A stretch of DNA of 59,050 nt from Sulfuricella sp. (GTDB lineage Bacteria > Pseudomonadota > Gammaproteobacteria > Burkholderiales > Sulfuricellaceae): NCBI GenBank assembly GCA_023266195.1, contig JAHFRP010000014.1:1-59050 (forward strand), given 5' to 3'. Below are positions 26,711 to 36,170 of the stretch, piece after piece. Below the pieces are notes generated by a model. It was not told the origin of the DNA. It was given only the letters and a program-made list of their open reading frames with translations, and searched no databases. The position numbers were made by a program, and so were the translations under genes. The stretch's first letter is position 1; each line of letters begins with the position of its first letter.

Positions 26711-27505
26711 TCAGGGAAATGCCGGCTTCGCCAGGCGCGCGACCTGAAGCGCCATTTCCAGGCCATTCTGGAGCAGGCGTTCGAACAGGGGCGCGAAATA
26801 GGGCAGGGTGACGGCAAGCACGATAAAACCCGCGCCCAGCGTGATGGGAAAGCCAACCGAGAAGATGTTGAGCTGCGGCGCGGCGCGCGTCATGACGCCC
26901 AAAGCCAGGTTGGTGATCAGGAGCGCCGCCATGATCGGCAGGGAAAGCAACAATCCGGCGAGAAACACTTCCCCTCCCCAACCTGCCAAAACCCGCCATC
27001 CGGCGGCTGAAAAAGGCTGCGCCGCGATCGGCAGCGCCTGAAAACTTTGCGCCAGCACATCGAGCATCAGCAGATGGCCATTCAACGCGAGAAAAAAAAG
27101 CGTGCCAATCAGACCGAGAAACTGACCGACCACGGGGATTTGCGCCGCGTTCTGCGGATCGAAAAACGTGGCGAACCCCAGCCCCATCTGCATGCCTACG
27201 AATTGGCCGGCCATCTCCACGGAGGTGAACACGACTTGCATGGCCAAACCCATCGCGACCCCGATGACGATTTGCTGCGCCAGGATCAACAGTCCGATCG
27301 CGGAGCCGGGTTCGACTGCGGGCATGGCACCGAGGACGGGCGACAGCACGAAGGAAATGGCGAAGGCCAGGCCGATTTTGACCCATGGCGGAATGCCGGG
27401 GTTGCCCAGGATCGGCGCGGTGCTGGTCAACGCGAGAATCCGCGCGAACGGCCAGATGAAAGCCGCCAACCATGCGCTTAACTGGGCGGAGGTGAAGCTG
27501 ATCAT
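26711..27505 (-). CDS. fliR: Flagellar export gate protein FliR
   Basis: 264-aa inner-membrane component of the flagellar type III export gate, with about six hydrophobic segments from FIWPFARILALTSTAPIL onward. Conserved FliR stretches include GLAMQVVFTSVEMAGQFVGMQMGLGFATFFDP and LLLSLPIMAALLITNLALGVMTRAAPQLNIFSVGFPITLGAG. It forms the spiral export pore with FliP and FliQ. Last gene of the fliLMNOPQR series, 79 nt after fliQ. Confidence 0.96.
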   Translation of the reverse strand: MISFTSAQLSAWLAAFIWPFARILALTSTAPILGNPGIPPWVKIGLAFAISFVLSPVLGAMPAVEPGSAIGLLILAQQIVIGVAMGLAMQVVFTSVEMAGQFVGMQMGLGFATFFDPQNAAQIPVVGQFLGLIGTLFFLALNGHLLMLDVLAQSFQALPIAAQPFSAAGWRVLAGWGGEVFLAGLLLSLPIMAALLITNLALGVMTRAAPQLNIFSVGFPITLGAGFIVLAVTLPYFAPLFERLLQNGLEMALQVARLAKPAFP

Positions 27506-27584
27506 CGCTAGAGCCTCTCAGTAGATTTCAAACCCCGCGGAGGGCTCGCATCGCGAGTTTCAGTTTATAGCGAGGCACGCCTCT

Positions 27585-27854
27585 TCAACCGATCAGCCCG
27601 GGAATGCTGGAGAACAGCCGGCGCGTGTAGTCCATCATCAAAGTCAGCATCCACGGGCCCGCAACCGCCAACACGAGAAACATGACCAAGAGCTTGGGGA
27701 TGAACGACAATGTCATCTCGTTGATCTGCGTCGCAGCCTGGAAAACACTGACCAGCAAGCCGACTCCCAAAGCCGCAAGAAGCAGCGGCGCGGAAACCAG
27801 CAGCGTGACTTCGAGCGCCTGTTGACCAATGGTGATAACGCTTTCCGGGGTCAT
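27585..27854 (-). CDS. fliQ: Flagellar export gate protein FliQ
   Basis: 89 aa, two membrane helices ([33 protein letters not shown] and [26 protein letters not shown]), the normal FliQ size and pattern. It surrounds the FliP ring in the export gate. Its ATG overlaps the fliP stop (ATGA), indicating translational coupling. Confidence 0.97.
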   Translation of the reverse strand: MTPESVITIGQQALEVTLLVSAPLLLAALGVGLLVSVFQAATQINEMTLSFIPKLLVMFLVLAVAGPWMLTLMMDYTRRLFSSIPGLIG

Positions 27855-28624
27855 GTGTAAAAGCTCTGCACCAGGGAACCGATCAGTAAATTCCAGCCAT
27901 CCACCATGACGAACAGCATCAGCTTGAATGGCAGCGAAATCACCACGGGCGAAAGCATCATCATCCCCATCGACATCAGCACGCTGGCCACCACCATGTC
28001 GATAATCAGGAACGGGATGAATATGACGAAGCCAATCTGGAATGCGGTCTTGAGCTCGCTGATCACATAGGCCGGCACCAGGATTTTCATCGGCACCGCC
28101 TCCGGGCCCGGCAACGGCGCGCTATTGGAGAGCTTGACGAAGAGCGCCAGATCGTCTTGGCGCGTCTGCCGCAGCATGAAGGCCTTCAAGGGGGCCGAAC
28201 CTTTTTCCACGGCCTGGGAAAAGTCGAGCTTCTGCTCCGAGAACGGCTTGTACGCATCGACATAGATTTTGTCGAATACCGGCGACATCACGAAAAACGT
28301 CAGGAACAGGGAAAGCCCGATCAATACTTGGTTGGGAGGCGCCTGCATCGTGCCGATCGCCTGGCGCAACAATGACAGCACGATGACGATCCGGGTAAAA
28401 GCCGTCATCATGAGCAAGACTGCGGGGAGAAAGGTCAGCGCCGTCATGAACAACAGCGCCTGAATGCTAAGGGTGTAGGTCTGTCCGCCGCCTGGCGCGG
28501 GCGTGCTGGTCAAGGCCGGCAACCCCATGTCGGCGGCAATCGCCGCCCATGGAGCCAGAACACCGAGCAACGCGACAACAGATGCTTTCACTGGGCGCAG
28601 AGCGCGCGCTTTTTGCTCAACCAA
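27851..28624 (-). CDS. fliP: Flagellar export gate protein FliP
   Basis: 257 aa as listed from a TTG start that overlaps the end of fliO; a GTG at 28591 is an alternative, giving 246 aa. A cleavable signal sequence ([17 protein letters not shown]) is typical of FliP. Conserved blocks are [51 protein letters not shown] and [24 protein letters not shown]. It forms the core of the export pore in the inner membrane. Confidence 0.96.
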   Translation of the reverse strand: MVEQKARALRPVKASVVALLGVLAPWAAIAADMGLPALTSTPAPGGGQTYTLSIQALLFMTALTFLPAVLLMMTAFTRIVIVLSLLRQAIGTMQAPPNQVLIGLSLFLTFFVMSPVFDKIYVDAYKPFSEQKLDFSQAVEKGSAPLKAFMLRQTRQDDLALFVKLSNSAPLPGPEAVPMKILVPAYVISELKTAFQIGFVIFIPFLIIDMVVASVLMSMGMMMLSPVVISLPFKLMLFVMVDGWNLLIGSLVQSFYT

Positions 28625-29081
28625 GTTTGCGCCCCTGTATCGCCTGTTTCAGCCACAAGGGAAAGCCGTGATCTTGGCCTGCCGTCGATGGCGGAACGCC
28701 CCCCCCGCCATCCGGTCTGGGCAAGGTGTGCAAGGCATTCACCCGTCCCGGCGCCACCCCCAGCACCAGCCAAGTCTCGCCGATCTCGACCAGCACCAGA
28801 CGCTCTTTAGGTCCGACCGCCACGCCGCCGATCACCTTGACGACGCCACCGGCACCGATCTGGCCCGGAGAAAAACGCCGGAGCAACCATGCGGTGCCCG
28901 CCACGGCGGCCAGTACCATGCCCAAACCGAACAGTACCTGCAACATGCCGCCGAACGAAACCGGGGAAGAGGGGGAGGCCGAAGTCTGCGCGATCTGCAA
29001 TGCCGCTTGGCACGGCAAGGCGAGGACAAGAAACGCAAATCCGGCAAAAAAACGTGTGCCAACCGCTTTTCTCACGCTCAT
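28617..29081 (-). CDS. fliO: Flagellar biosynthesis protein FliO
   Basis: 154 aa from the ATG at 29081, which overlaps the fliN stop (ATGA). A signal-like N-terminus ([17 protein letters not shown]) and a membrane helix ([25 protein letters not shown]) precede the cytoplasmic FliO domain ([32 protein letters not shown]). It helps assemble the FliP ring. The end overlaps the fliP start by 8 nt. Confidence 0.92.
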   Translation of the reverse strand: MSVRKAVGTRFFAGFAFLVLALPCQAALQIAQTSASPSSPVSFGGMLQVLFGLGMVLAAVAGTAWLLRRFSPGQIGAGGVVKVIGGVAVGPKERLVLVEIGETWLVLGVAPGRVNALHTLPRPDGGGGVPPSTAGQDHGFPLWLKQAIQGRKLG

Positions 29082-29548
29082 TTGTGCAATCTGCGGATGC
29101 GTTCGGCCGGGGAAATGATATCGGTCAGGCGAATCCCGAATTTGTCGTTCACCACGACCACTTCTCCCTGGGCGATCAGGCAACCGTTGACCAGCACATC
29201 CATCGGCTCGCCCGCTAGGCCGTCCAGCTCCACGACCGATCCCTGGGCAAGCTGCAGCAGGCTGCGGATAGCCAGCTTGGTACGCCCCAGTTCGACCGTT
29301 AGGTTGACGGGGATATCCAGGATCATGTCTATATTGTTAGGGGTGCCGGAAGCAATATGCGAGGGAGACAACTGCTCGAACTGTGCCCTGGGAGGAGAAT
29401 TGCCGGATGCGGATGCCTGCTCGGCCAGTGCCGCGCCCCAGTCATCCGCGGCAGCGACCCCGCCTGCGGAAACCCCTGAAGACTGTTCGGCCATCGCCGC
29501 TGCCCAATCGTCCATACCGACCGGGTTGTCAGCGCTGTCATCAGCCAT
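29078..29548 (-). CDS. fliN: Flagellar motor switch protein FliN
   Basis: 156 aa from the ATG at 29548, chosen because GGAGG lies 6 nt upstream inside the end of fliM. A long acidic Ala-rich leader with two similar DDWAAAMAEQ/DDWGAALAEQ segments precedes the C-terminal SpoA domain (MILDIPVNLTVELGRTKLAIRSLLQLAQGSVVELD, VNGCLIAQGEVVVVNDKFGIRL). FliN forms the lower C-ring with FliM and FliG and sets rotation direction. The leader duplication is unusual but the core is standard. Confidence 0.95.
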   Translation of the reverse strand: MADDSADNPVGMDDWAAAMAEQSSGVSAGGVAAADDWGAALAEQASASGNSPPRAQFEQLSPSHIASGTPNNIDMILDIPVNLTVELGRTKLAIRSLLQLAQGSVVELDGLAGEPMDVLVNGCLIAQGEVVVVNDKFGIRLTDIISPAERIRRLHK

Positions 29549-30545
29549 GTTGGCCTCCATGGCCGGACTCGTCGTCCGAACCGGCAATGATCTTGTTCAC
29601 TTTGAGGGCGTACTGCCCGTTGAGAACGCCGTAATTGCATTCCAGAACCGGCACGCCATCCACTTCCGCGATGATCGCCTCGGGAATATCCAGGGAGATC
29701 ACATCCCCTTCTTTCATATTCAGAATCTGGCCCAAGGTAACCGGGGCCTGCCCGAGAGTCGCAACCAGATGAACTTCCGCCGTCTGCATTTGCGCGGTGA
29801 GCAGACGCGCCCAGCGTTCGTCCACTTCCATGCGCTCTCCTTGCATGCTGCTGTAAAGGACATCACGAATCGGCTCGATCATAGCATAGGGCATGCAGAT
29901 GTGAAAATCGCCGCCCCCTGAACCCAACTCGATATTGAATGTGGTAACAACCACGACTTCGCTGGGCGTGGCGATATTGGCGAACTGCGTGTTCATTTCC
30001 GAGCGTATATATTCGAAATCGACTTGAAACACCGATTCCCATGCTTTCTTATACTCGGTGAATACCACCTCCAGCATGCGCTGGATAATGCGCTGCTCGG
30101 TTGGCGTAAAATCGCGCCCCTCCACCCGCATGTGGAACCGCCCGTCGCCGCCAAACAGATTATCCACCACCAGGAACACCAGATTCGGGTCGAAAATGAA
30201 CAGCGATGTTCCGCGCAACGGCTTGATATGCACCATGTTCAGGTTGGTGGGAACGACCAGATTGCGGACAAATTCACTGTACTTTAGGACGCGTACCGGA
30301 CTGACGGAAATTTCCGCGGTACGGCGCATGAAATTGAACAGGCCGATACGAAACAAACGGGCGAAACGCTCGTTGATGATTTCCAGCGTGGGCATGCGCC
30401 CGCGGACGATGCGTTCCTGCTTGGCCAGGTTGTAAGGACGAACGCCCCCCTCGCCGCCGCCTTCGACGGCGGCCTCGTCCACCTCGCCGGTCACTCCTTT
30501 CAGCAAGGCATCGACTTCATCCTGAGACAGTATGTCGTCAGCCAC
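29541..30545 (-). CDS. fliM: Flagellar motor switch protein FliM
   Basis: 334 aa from a GTG start with AAAGGGCG upstream. The N-terminal CheY-binding peptide is present (ILSQDEVDALLKGV). The middle CheC-like domain (MPTLEIINERFARLFRIGLFNFMRR, IKPLRGTSLFIFDPNLVFLVVDNLFGGDGR) is followed by a C-terminal SpoA domain (VTLGQILNMKEGDVISLDIP, PVLECNYGVLNGQYALKVNKII). It links phospho-CheY to the C-ring. It overlaps fliN by 8 nt. Confidence 0.98.
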   Translation of the reverse strand: MADDILSQDEVDALLKGVTGEVDEAAVEGGGEGGVRPYNLAKQERIVRGRMPTLEIINERFARLFRIGLFNFMRRTAEISVSPVRVLKYSEFVRNLVVPTNLNMVHIKPLRGTSLFIFDPNLVFLVVDNLFGGDGRFHMRVEGRDFTPTEQRIIQRMLEVVFTEYKKAWESVFQVDFEYIRSEMNTQFANIATPSEVVVVTTFNIELGSGGGDFHICMPYAMIEPIRDVLYSSMQGERMEVDERWARLLTAQMQTAEVHLVATLGQAPVTLGQILNMKEGDVISLDIPEAIIAEVDGVPVLECNYGVLNGQYALKVNKIIAGSDDESGHGGQHG

Positions 30546-30577
30546 GTGCGCCCTTTAGTGTTGCGTCTGCAATTTTC

Positions 30578-31078
30578 TTACTGAATAACGAAGGAGGTGA
30601 AATACACCCCGGTCACACCCTTGCCGGTTGCCTTCGCATTTAGCGGCTTGTTGACCTGTTCCTGTATTTCGGCACTCAGCGCCTGCTTGCCCTCCAGGCT
30701 GGCGATCTGCTCGGCGCTTTTGCTCGAAAGCAACAACAACATGCTGTTGCGTATCTCCGGCATGTGCAGCTTCACCACGTCGACCGTGGGTTGATCGGCC
30801 ACCTTCAAATCGATCCCCACCTGCAGGTAATGATCGCCACCGCCATCGGCCTGAAGGTTAACGGTAAAGGTTTCAAGCGTCACAAAAACCGGGGGTGCGG
30901 ATTGCTCTTCCTTCTGATGCTCGGCGTGACTGTCGCCCGACCGGATAAAATACCAGGCGGCGGCGCCGCCAGCAGCGCCCAGAACCAGCAGGGCTCCCAA
31001 AATCAAAAGTAGCTTGCCCTTTTTTTTCGGAGGTTCTTCAGCCCCCTTTGCTTCCTCTTTTGCCTTATCCTTAGCCAT
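30578..31078 (-). CDS. fliL: Flagellar basal body-associated protein FliL
   Basis: 166 aa from the ATG at 31078 (GGGAG/GGGA upstream). A short Lys-rich cytoplasmic start (KDKAKEEAKGAEEPPKKKGK) leads to one membrane helix (LLLILGALLVLGAAGGAAAWYF) and a periplasmic FliL domain (VFVTLETFTVNLQADGGGDHYLQVGIDLKV). FliL surrounds stator units and supports torque. It is first in the second fli transcription block, after the terminator that follows fliK. Confidence 0.95.
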   Translation of the reverse strand: MAKDKAKEEAKGAEEPPKKKGKLLLILGALLVLGAAGGAAAWYFIRSGDSHAEHQKEEQSAPPVFVTLETFTVNLQADGGGDHYLQVGIDLKVADQPTVDVVKLHMPEIRNSMLLLLSSKSAEQIASLEGKQALSAEIQEQVNKPLNAKATGKGVTGVYFTSFVIQ

Positions 31079-31268
31079 TCCCGCTCCCTGTGGCACACCT
31101 GCCGCGACCGTATTTTTTGCCCACATCTGAAGAATATTGGTTAAATGACATTAAAAACAACCAGTTTCAGAAGATAGTTTATGTTCTTTATAACCTCAAA
31201 TCAAATTAAATTCAAGCAAAACCGCAAGTTGCGGCGACACCGCCTTCTCATTGCCTTTCGCCAAAAAC

Positions 31269-31307
31269 AAATAAAGCAGCTATATCGTTGATATAGCTGC
31301 TTTATTT
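31269..31307. terminator. Strong terminator between fliK and fliL
   Basis: Perfect 17-bp stem AAATAAAGCAGCTATAT/ATATAGCTGCTTTATTT with a 5-nt loop CGTTG and T-rich flanks on both strands. It follows fliK (minus strand) and splits the fli cluster in two, so fliLMNOPQR needs its own promoter in 31079-31268; none could be identified with confidence in that AT-rich gap. Confidence 0.85.
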
Positions 31308-31348
31308 TTTTACTACCGAGTGTGACTAAAATGCCGCCACACGAAAAA

Positions 31349-32542
31349 TCAGGCGAAGATATCGACCATTCCATCACGCGCCAGGCCCGTCGATAAAACA
31401 TTACCCACAACGCCGTGGCTCACGAAACCATCCATGGCGGGCGTCCCGCTTTCGCCTCCCCTGCCGCGCCCTTTCCGGTCGAACGCCTGTTGTTGCTGGC
31501 TAAACGATTCCGCCCCGACGGAAACATTTCCCAGCATGATGCCGCTGTCCGCCAACATCTCGCGCAAACGCGGCAGCGCCGTTTCCACCGCCTCGCGTAC
31601 GGCCGCATGATGAGAAACGAACAAGGCGCTAGCCTGGTCGTTGTTTACCGTCAGACGCACCTCGAGCGACCCGAGATTAGGCGGATTAAGGTGAAGTTCC
31701 GCAACCTGATGGCTCTGGGTCGCCATCCACAATACCTTGTCGCCGACCGCCCCCCCCCATTCGGCAGATCCCACCTTGGGCGATACCTGCTGGGCCGGAA
31801 CAGAGGCGGGGGCTACATCATCGGGCTGGCGAAATACCGCAGCGGCGTCGATGGCTCCGTTGATCGGCTGTGAGGTGGTGGACGAAAGATCGGACAATGC
31901 TGCGCGAGCTTCGACGTGACCCATAGCACCACCCGTCACCGCCGCCAACTTTTCGGAGAAACGGTCATTCCGGGAGGTTGCGGACGAAAGATCGGGCAAC
32001 GCTGCCTGTGCTTCGACGTGACCCATAGCGCCATCCGTCGCTGCCATCAACTTTGCGGAGAAGCGATTATCCAGCGACTTTGCTTGCGGCAAGCCTTTAC
32101 CCGCAACGGCAATTTCTGCCGCTTTCGCCTTACCCGCCTTAGAAAAACCCAACGCCGCTAAAGCAGCGGCACCTCCGCTGGTCGGAGGCGCGTCCGGCGT
32201 CTCGATGCCAGGCTTCGATACGGGCTGCGAAACAAGCGCCAGCGCCTGCAGCATGGACAGGTCGAGCGGGGAAATGGGCACAGCCGCGGCGTCGCCCGCG
32301 GCGGAAACCACCTCGCCTTTCTCGCTGACCGCCGGAGTTTCGGAGCGCTTTGAGCCCCCCCCACGCCCTTCAAGCAACGCGGCAAGCCCTTTGATTTGGC
32401 TGGTAAGCAGCGCGCCGAAATTCGGCCCTTGAACGCCCGCAGTCCCGTCTGAGCCGTCCGCAAAATGCGCCGACGCAACCGTGAGTTCGGCACCGGTAAC
32501 GGGTGATTGAGATTTTGCAGGCAACGCGGGCAGCTGGAGCAT
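31349..32542 (-). CDS. fliK: Flagellar hook-length control protein FliK
   Basis: 397 aa. A low-complexity Ala/Gly/Ser-rich N-terminal ruler region is followed by the conserved C-terminal domain near residues 275-350 (QVAELHLNPPNLGSLEVRLTVNNDQASALFVSHHAAVREAVETALPRLREMLADSGI), which switches export specificity from hook to filament. A 32-residue segment (DNRFSAKLMAATDG...SSATS, about residues 155-190) is repeated directly afterwards with few changes, a tandem duplication within the ruler. It ends the fliE-to-fliK block. Confidence 0.92.
   Translation of the reverse strand: MLQLPALPAKSQSPVTGAELTVASAHFADGSDGTAGVQGPNFGALLTSQIKGLAALLEGRGGGSKRSETPAVSEKGEVVSAAGDAAAVPISPLDLSMLQALALVSQPVSKPGIETPDAPPTSGGAAALAALGFSKAGKAKAAEIAVAGKGLPQAKSLDNRFSAKLMAATDGAMGHVEAQAALPDLSSATSRNDRFSEKLAAVTGGAMGHVEARAALSDLSSTTSQPINGAIDAAAVFRQPDDVAPASVPAQQVSPKVGSAEWGGAVGDKVLWMATQSHQVAELHLNPPNLGSLEVRLTVNNDQASALFVSHHAAVREAVETALPRLREMLADSGIMLGNVSVGAESFSQQQQAFDRKGRGRGGESGTPAMDGFVSHGVVGNVLSTGLARDGMVDIFA
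31882..32072. repeat. Tandem duplication inside fliK (two units of ~96-99 bp)
   Basis: Both units share CGAAAGATCGG, GCTTCGACGTGACCCATAGC and an in-frame match over about 32 codons. The nucleotide differences are scattered, so the duplication is not brand new, but both copies keep the frame. Confidence 0.8.
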
Positions 32543-32615
32543 GGGTCATCCTAAATAGTCGCAAATTCGCATTAGGGTTATTCCCAGCACTAGCAAAACG
32601 CATGCCAATCGTCAA

Positions 32616-33071
32616 TCAAGCTTGGCCGTCCGGTTTATCGCGCTCGAAGTCCCGGCTGGAAAGCTCGTCCTGCTCGCGCTGCTCCTGCCTGTCTTCGCGC
32701 TTCAGTTCGCTGTGCAAATGGCGCTGCGACAAGGTGTCGAATGCCTTGAGATTACGTTGCTTGGCCTGCCACACGAGTTTTCCCTCTTCCCAGCGCCTCT
32801 TGCAACGCGTGACTTCTTCCGTTTGATGGCGTATAGCTGTTTGAAGCTTGCCGAGAAACAAGTGGAAATCCTTGAGCGAAGTCGCTTGCATTCCCGCTCT
32901 CGTTGCCTGCAGCAATCTGTTCCGGTAGTCATCCTGATAGCCCACCAGTTGCCGGAGTTTTTCTTCCGCATCCTGCCAGGCCGCCTTGAGTTTGTGCAGA
33001 TCGCGCGCCGCCGCATCGGAATGGTCCTGCGCCAGTTCGAGAAGAGGTTGAAGGGGGAAGCGCCGTGGCAT
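32616..33071 (-). CDS. fliJ: Flagellar export chaperone FliJ
   Basis: 151 aa, almost entirely coiled coil (LLELAQDHSDAAARDLHKLKAAWQDAEEKLRQL, EVTRCKRRWEEGKLVWQAKQRNLKAFDTLSQRH), the usual FliJ form. It binds the FliI ATPase ring and FlhA and couples ATP hydrolysis to export. It starts 19 nt after fliI. Confidence 0.93.
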   Translation of the reverse strand: MPRRFPLQPLLELAQDHSDAAARDLHKLKAAWQDAEEKLRQLVGYQDDYRNRLLQATRAGMQATSLKDFHLFLGKLQTAIRHQTEEVTRCKRRWEEGKLVWQAKQRNLKAFDTLSQRHLHSELKREDRQEQREQDELSSRDFERDKPDGQA

Positions 33072-33090
33072 GCCGGATCAATCGCCGGAA

Positions 33091-34485
33091 TCAGGAATTG
33101 AGCAGGGCGGCGAGTTGGCTACGGCTATCCGCGTAGCCCTCGCTCTGGTGCATCCCCTGCTGCAAAAACGCCTCCAACCTCGGGTGCATCAGGATGGCTT
33201 CGTCGAGCAGCGGGTCGCTGCCTCTTACGTAGGCGCCGACACTGATCAAGTCGCGACTGCGCTGATATCGGGAATAGAGCAGTTTGAATCGGCGCACCAT
33301 GGCCAGCTCTTCCGGCCGGAGCAACTCGGTAATGGCCCGACTGACGGATGCCTCGATGTCGATGGCGGGGTAATGGCCTTGATCGGCGAGGCCGCGCGAC
33401 AACACGACGTGCCCGTCGAGAATGGCCCGCGCGCTGTCGGCAATCGGGTCCTGCTGGTCGTCTCCCTCCACCAGGACGGTATAAAACGCGGTGATCGACC
33501 CGCCGCCTACAAAACCGTTGCCGGCGCGCTCGACCAGCTGCGGCAGCTTGGCGAAAACCGAAGGCGGATAGCCCTTGGTCGCAGGCAGCTCGCCGATGGC
33601 GAGCGCAATTTCCCGTTGCGCCATGGCAAAGCGGGTAAGCGAATCCATGATCAGCAGCACATGCTTGCCTTGGTCGCGAAAATACTCCGCGATCGCGGTG
33701 GCATAGGCCGCACCGTGCAGCCGCAGCAACGGCGGAGTGTCCGCCGGGGCCGCCACCACCACGGCGCGTGCCAGCCCCGCCGACCCCAAAATATTTTCGA
33801 TGAATTCCTTGACCTCGCGGCCGCGCTCACCAATCAGTCCGACCACGATCACATCGGCACTGGTAAAACGCGCCATCATGCCGAGCAGGATGCTCTTACC
33901 CACGCCGCTGCCGGCAAAAAGCCCCATGCGCTGGCCACGCCCGACCGTCAAAAGTGCATTGATCGCGCGAACGCCGACATCAAGCACCTGCCGGATCGGG
34001 GCACGGCTCAAGGGATTGCACGGCCGGCTGTGGAGCGGCACCTGATGCGACAGTTGCAACGGCCCGAGTTGATCGAGTGGACGCCCCGCGCCGTCGAGAA
34101 TGCGGCCCAGCAGATCATCGCCCACGTACACCTGACGCGCGCGGTCTTCCGTGCGCCTCCCGCGGCTTACCGCGCCGCCCTGCCCAAGTCGAACCGAAAC
34201 ATCCGCCGGCGTCACCTTGGCACCGGGTACCAGTCCATACACATCGGTGGATGGCATCAGGAAAAGTTTCTCGCCGGAGAAGCCGACCACCTCGGCATCC
34301 ACATCGTGGCCATCGGGCAGGTGAACCGTACAGCCACCGCCCACCGCAAGTTTCAGCCCCACCGCCTCCATCACCAGGCCGGCAACGCGGGTCAAGCGTC
34401 CAGTAACCGTCCACGGATTGACCGCAACGGCCGTCTCGCCGCATTTCTGCAGATAACCGCGCCACCGATCAGAGGAAGTCGCCAT
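33091..34485 (-). CDS. fliI: Flagellar export ATPase FliI
   Basis: 464-aa F1-like ATPase. The N-terminal beta barrel ([23 protein letters not shown]) is followed by Walker [12 protein letters not shown] near residue 180, Walker [21 protein letters not shown] and the catalytic-region stretch [22 protein letters not shown]. It energises unloading of export substrates at the cytoplasmic side of the flagellar export apparatus. It lies 73 nt after fliH. Confidence 0.97.
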   Translation of the reverse strand: MATSSDRWRGYLQKCGETAVAVNPWTVTGRLTRVAGLVMEAVGLKLAVGGGCTVHLPDGHDVDAEVVGFSGEKLFLMPSTDVYGLVPGAKVTPADVSVRLGQGGAVSRGRRTEDRARQVYVGDDLLGRILDGAGRPLDQLGPLQLSHQVPLHSRPCNPLSRAPIRQVLDVGVRAINALLTVGRGQRMGLFAGSGVGKSILLGMMARFTSADVIVVGLIGERGREVKEFIENILGSAGLARAVVVAAPADTPPLLRLHGAAYATAIAEYFRDQGKHVLLIMDSLTRFAMAQREIALAIGELPATKGYPPSVFAKLPQLVERAGNGFVGGGSITAFYTVLVEGDDQQDPIADSARAILDGHVVLSRGLADQGHYPAIDIEASVSRAITELLRPEELAMVRRFKLLYSRYQRSRDLISVGAYVRGSDPLLDEAILMHPRLEAFLQQGMHQSEGYADSRSQLAALLNS

Positions 34486-34558
34486 ATGTCAGGAAAAACG
34501 CCTATGAAGCCCGACCGGCAAACAGCCACAACCGGTGCAAAATCGACTGGAAACGACC

Positions 34559-35179
34559 CTAATCAAGCCAGGAGCCTTCACGGCCCAACGCGGCAAGAAC
34601 CCTTTTCCAGCGGCTTTCCAGAGTGGCGTCGATCTCGCTGTTTGCCGTTTCCACCTGGCAGCCGCCGCGCTCCACCCGATCATCCTCGATCACCTTCCAG
34701 TGGTAGTGATTCAATTCGTCTTCCATCAACGAGCGCACCAAATCGGCGTCATCTGGGTGCAATTTGAGGTGCGGATGCTGATTGGCGTGGGGAAGACTGC
34801 TCACCGCCTCGCGGATTACCGGCAGCACAAGCTCCGGCCGCGCTTTCAGAGCGCCTCGCAGCATCTGCTTGGCAATATCCAGCGCCAAGGCCAGCAAACT
34901 TTGCGATATGCTCTCGTCAAAATCGAGCAGCGACGCATCCAGCGCGGACATCAACTGCGTCAGCCGCGCCAGCTCGGCATCGACCTTCCTCTTCCCCTCC
35001 TGGTAGCCGGCCGCGTAGCCTTCGCGGCTGGCCTGCTGATGGATATGCTCCACCTCCTCCGCTGTCGGCAACACCACTACGGGGGGCGACACCTTTTCCG
35101 CCTCAGTCTCATCCAGGGAATTCAACTCCCAGCGTTGATAGGCGCTCAGCTGCTCTTTGGGAATAATGTTGCTAGACAA
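34559..35179 (-). CDS. fliH: Flagellar export regulator FliH
   Basis: 206 aa from a TTG at 35179 that overlaps the end of fliG by 8 nt and is preceded by GGAGAGGAAGG. Longer in-frame versions read back through fliG and are not credible. Features are IPKEQLSAYQRWEL at the N-terminus, a GxxxG-like helical middle (HQQASREGYAAGYQEGKRKVDAEL) and the C-terminal V-ATPase-E-like domain (LALDIAKQMLRGAL, RSLMEDELNHYHWKVIEDDRVERGGCQVET). It binds FliI and delivers it to the C-ring. Confidence 0.92.
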   Translation of the reverse strand: MSSNIIPKEQLSAYQRWELNSLDETEAEKVSPPVVVLPTAEEVEHIHQQASREGYAAGYQEGKRKVDAELARLTQLMSALDASLLDFDESISQSLLALALDIAKQMLRGALKARPELVLPVIREAVSSLPHANQHPHLKLHPDDADLVRSLMEDELNHYHWKVIEDDRVERGGCQVETANSEIDATLESRWKRVLAALGREGSWLD

Positions 35180-36170
35180 AGCCTTCCTCTCCCTTGCCGC
35201 CCAGCACGATCTGGCCTTCATCCGCGAGCTTGCGCACAACCTTGAGAATTTCCTTCTGCTCTGCCTCGACCTCGCTGATGCGCACGGGTCCCTTGGCTTC
35301 AAGATCGTCGCGCAACATTTCGGCGGCCCGCTGCGACATATTCTTGAAGATTTTCTCGCGCAGCTCCTCGCTGGTGCCCTTGAGCGCGACAATCAACGAT
35401 TCGGATTGCACCTCGCGCAGGAGCAACTGGATGGAACGGTCGTCCAGGTCCAGCAGGTTCTCGAAGACGAACATCTCGTCCTGGATTTTCTGTGCCAATT
35501 CCGGATCGTAGTCGCGCACGCTGGCGATGACCGAGGTTTCGTTGGCGGTGCCGACATAGTTCAAAATCTCGGCTGCTGCCCTAACGCCACCCAGCGCGCT
35601 TTTCTTGATATTGCCGCTGGCACCCGAGAGCAGCTTGCTCAGCACGTCGTTAAGCTCCCTCAGCGCGGCGGGCTGGATGCCATCCAGCGTAGCGATGCGC
35701 AACACCACGTCATTGCGCAAGCGCTCCCCCAAATGGTTCAATATCTCGCTGGCCTGGTCCCGGTCGAGGTGGACCAGGATGGTGGCGATAATCTGGGGGT
35801 GCTCGTTCTTGATCAGCTCTGCCACGGAGGAAGCATCCATCCACTTCAGGCTCTCGATGCCACTGGTATCACCACCGTGCAGGATACGGTCGATCAGGTT
35901 GGCGGCCTTGTCCGTACCCAGCGCCTTGTTCAGCACGCTGCGGATGTATTCGTCCGAAGCGCCGCCCAGGTTCGTTTTATCGCCTGCCTGGTGCATGAAA
36001 TCGTGCAGCACTTGGTCCACCTGGTCGCGCTTGACGCTGCTCAGGGTGGCCATCGCCATTCCCAGTTTCTGCACCTCCTTCGGGCTGAGATACTTGAAGA
36101 CTTCCGCAGCCTCCTCCTCGCCCAGGGTCATCAGCAAAATGGCGCTCTTTTGAAGTCCCTCGTCACTCAT
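35172..36170 (-). CDS. fliG: Flagellar motor switch protein FliG
   Basis: 332 aa. The N-terminal domain that docks on FliF (LQKSAILLMTLGEEEAAEVFKYLSPKEVQKLG) is followed by the middle ARM-like region and the C-terminal charged torque helix (DLDDRSIQLLLREVQSESLIVALKGTSEELREKIFKNMSQRAAEMLRDD) that meets the stator. Start and end overlap fliF and fliH by 8 nt each, so the three genes are tightly coupled. Confidence 0.98.
   Translation of the reverse strand: MSDEGLQKSAILLMTLGEEEAAEVFKYLSPKEVQKLGMAMATLSSVKRDQVDQVLHDFMHQAGDKTNLGGASDEYIRSVLNKALGTDKAANLIDRILHGGDTSGIESLKWMDASSVAELIKNEHPQIIATILVHLDRDQASEILNHLGERLRNDVVLRIATLDGIQPAALRELNDVLSKLLSGASGNIKKSALGGVRAAAEILNYVGTANETSVIASVRDYDPELAQKIQDEMFVFENLLDLDDRSIQLLLREVQSESLIVALKGTSEELREKIFKNMSQRAAEMLRDDLEAKGPVRISEVEAEQKEILKVVRKLADEGQIVLGGKGEEGFV

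Noticed and set aside
31091-31106. TGGCACACCTGCCGCG on the plus strand, with GG-N10-GC spacing like a sigma-54 promoter
   Set aside because: It points away from fliL towards the 3' part of fliK on the wrong strand, and the -12 half is poor (CCGC); most likely chance.
31882-32072. Two near-identical adjacent repeats considered as a CRISPR-like array
   Set aside because: They are in frame inside fliK, have only two units and no spacers, and encode the same peptide twice.
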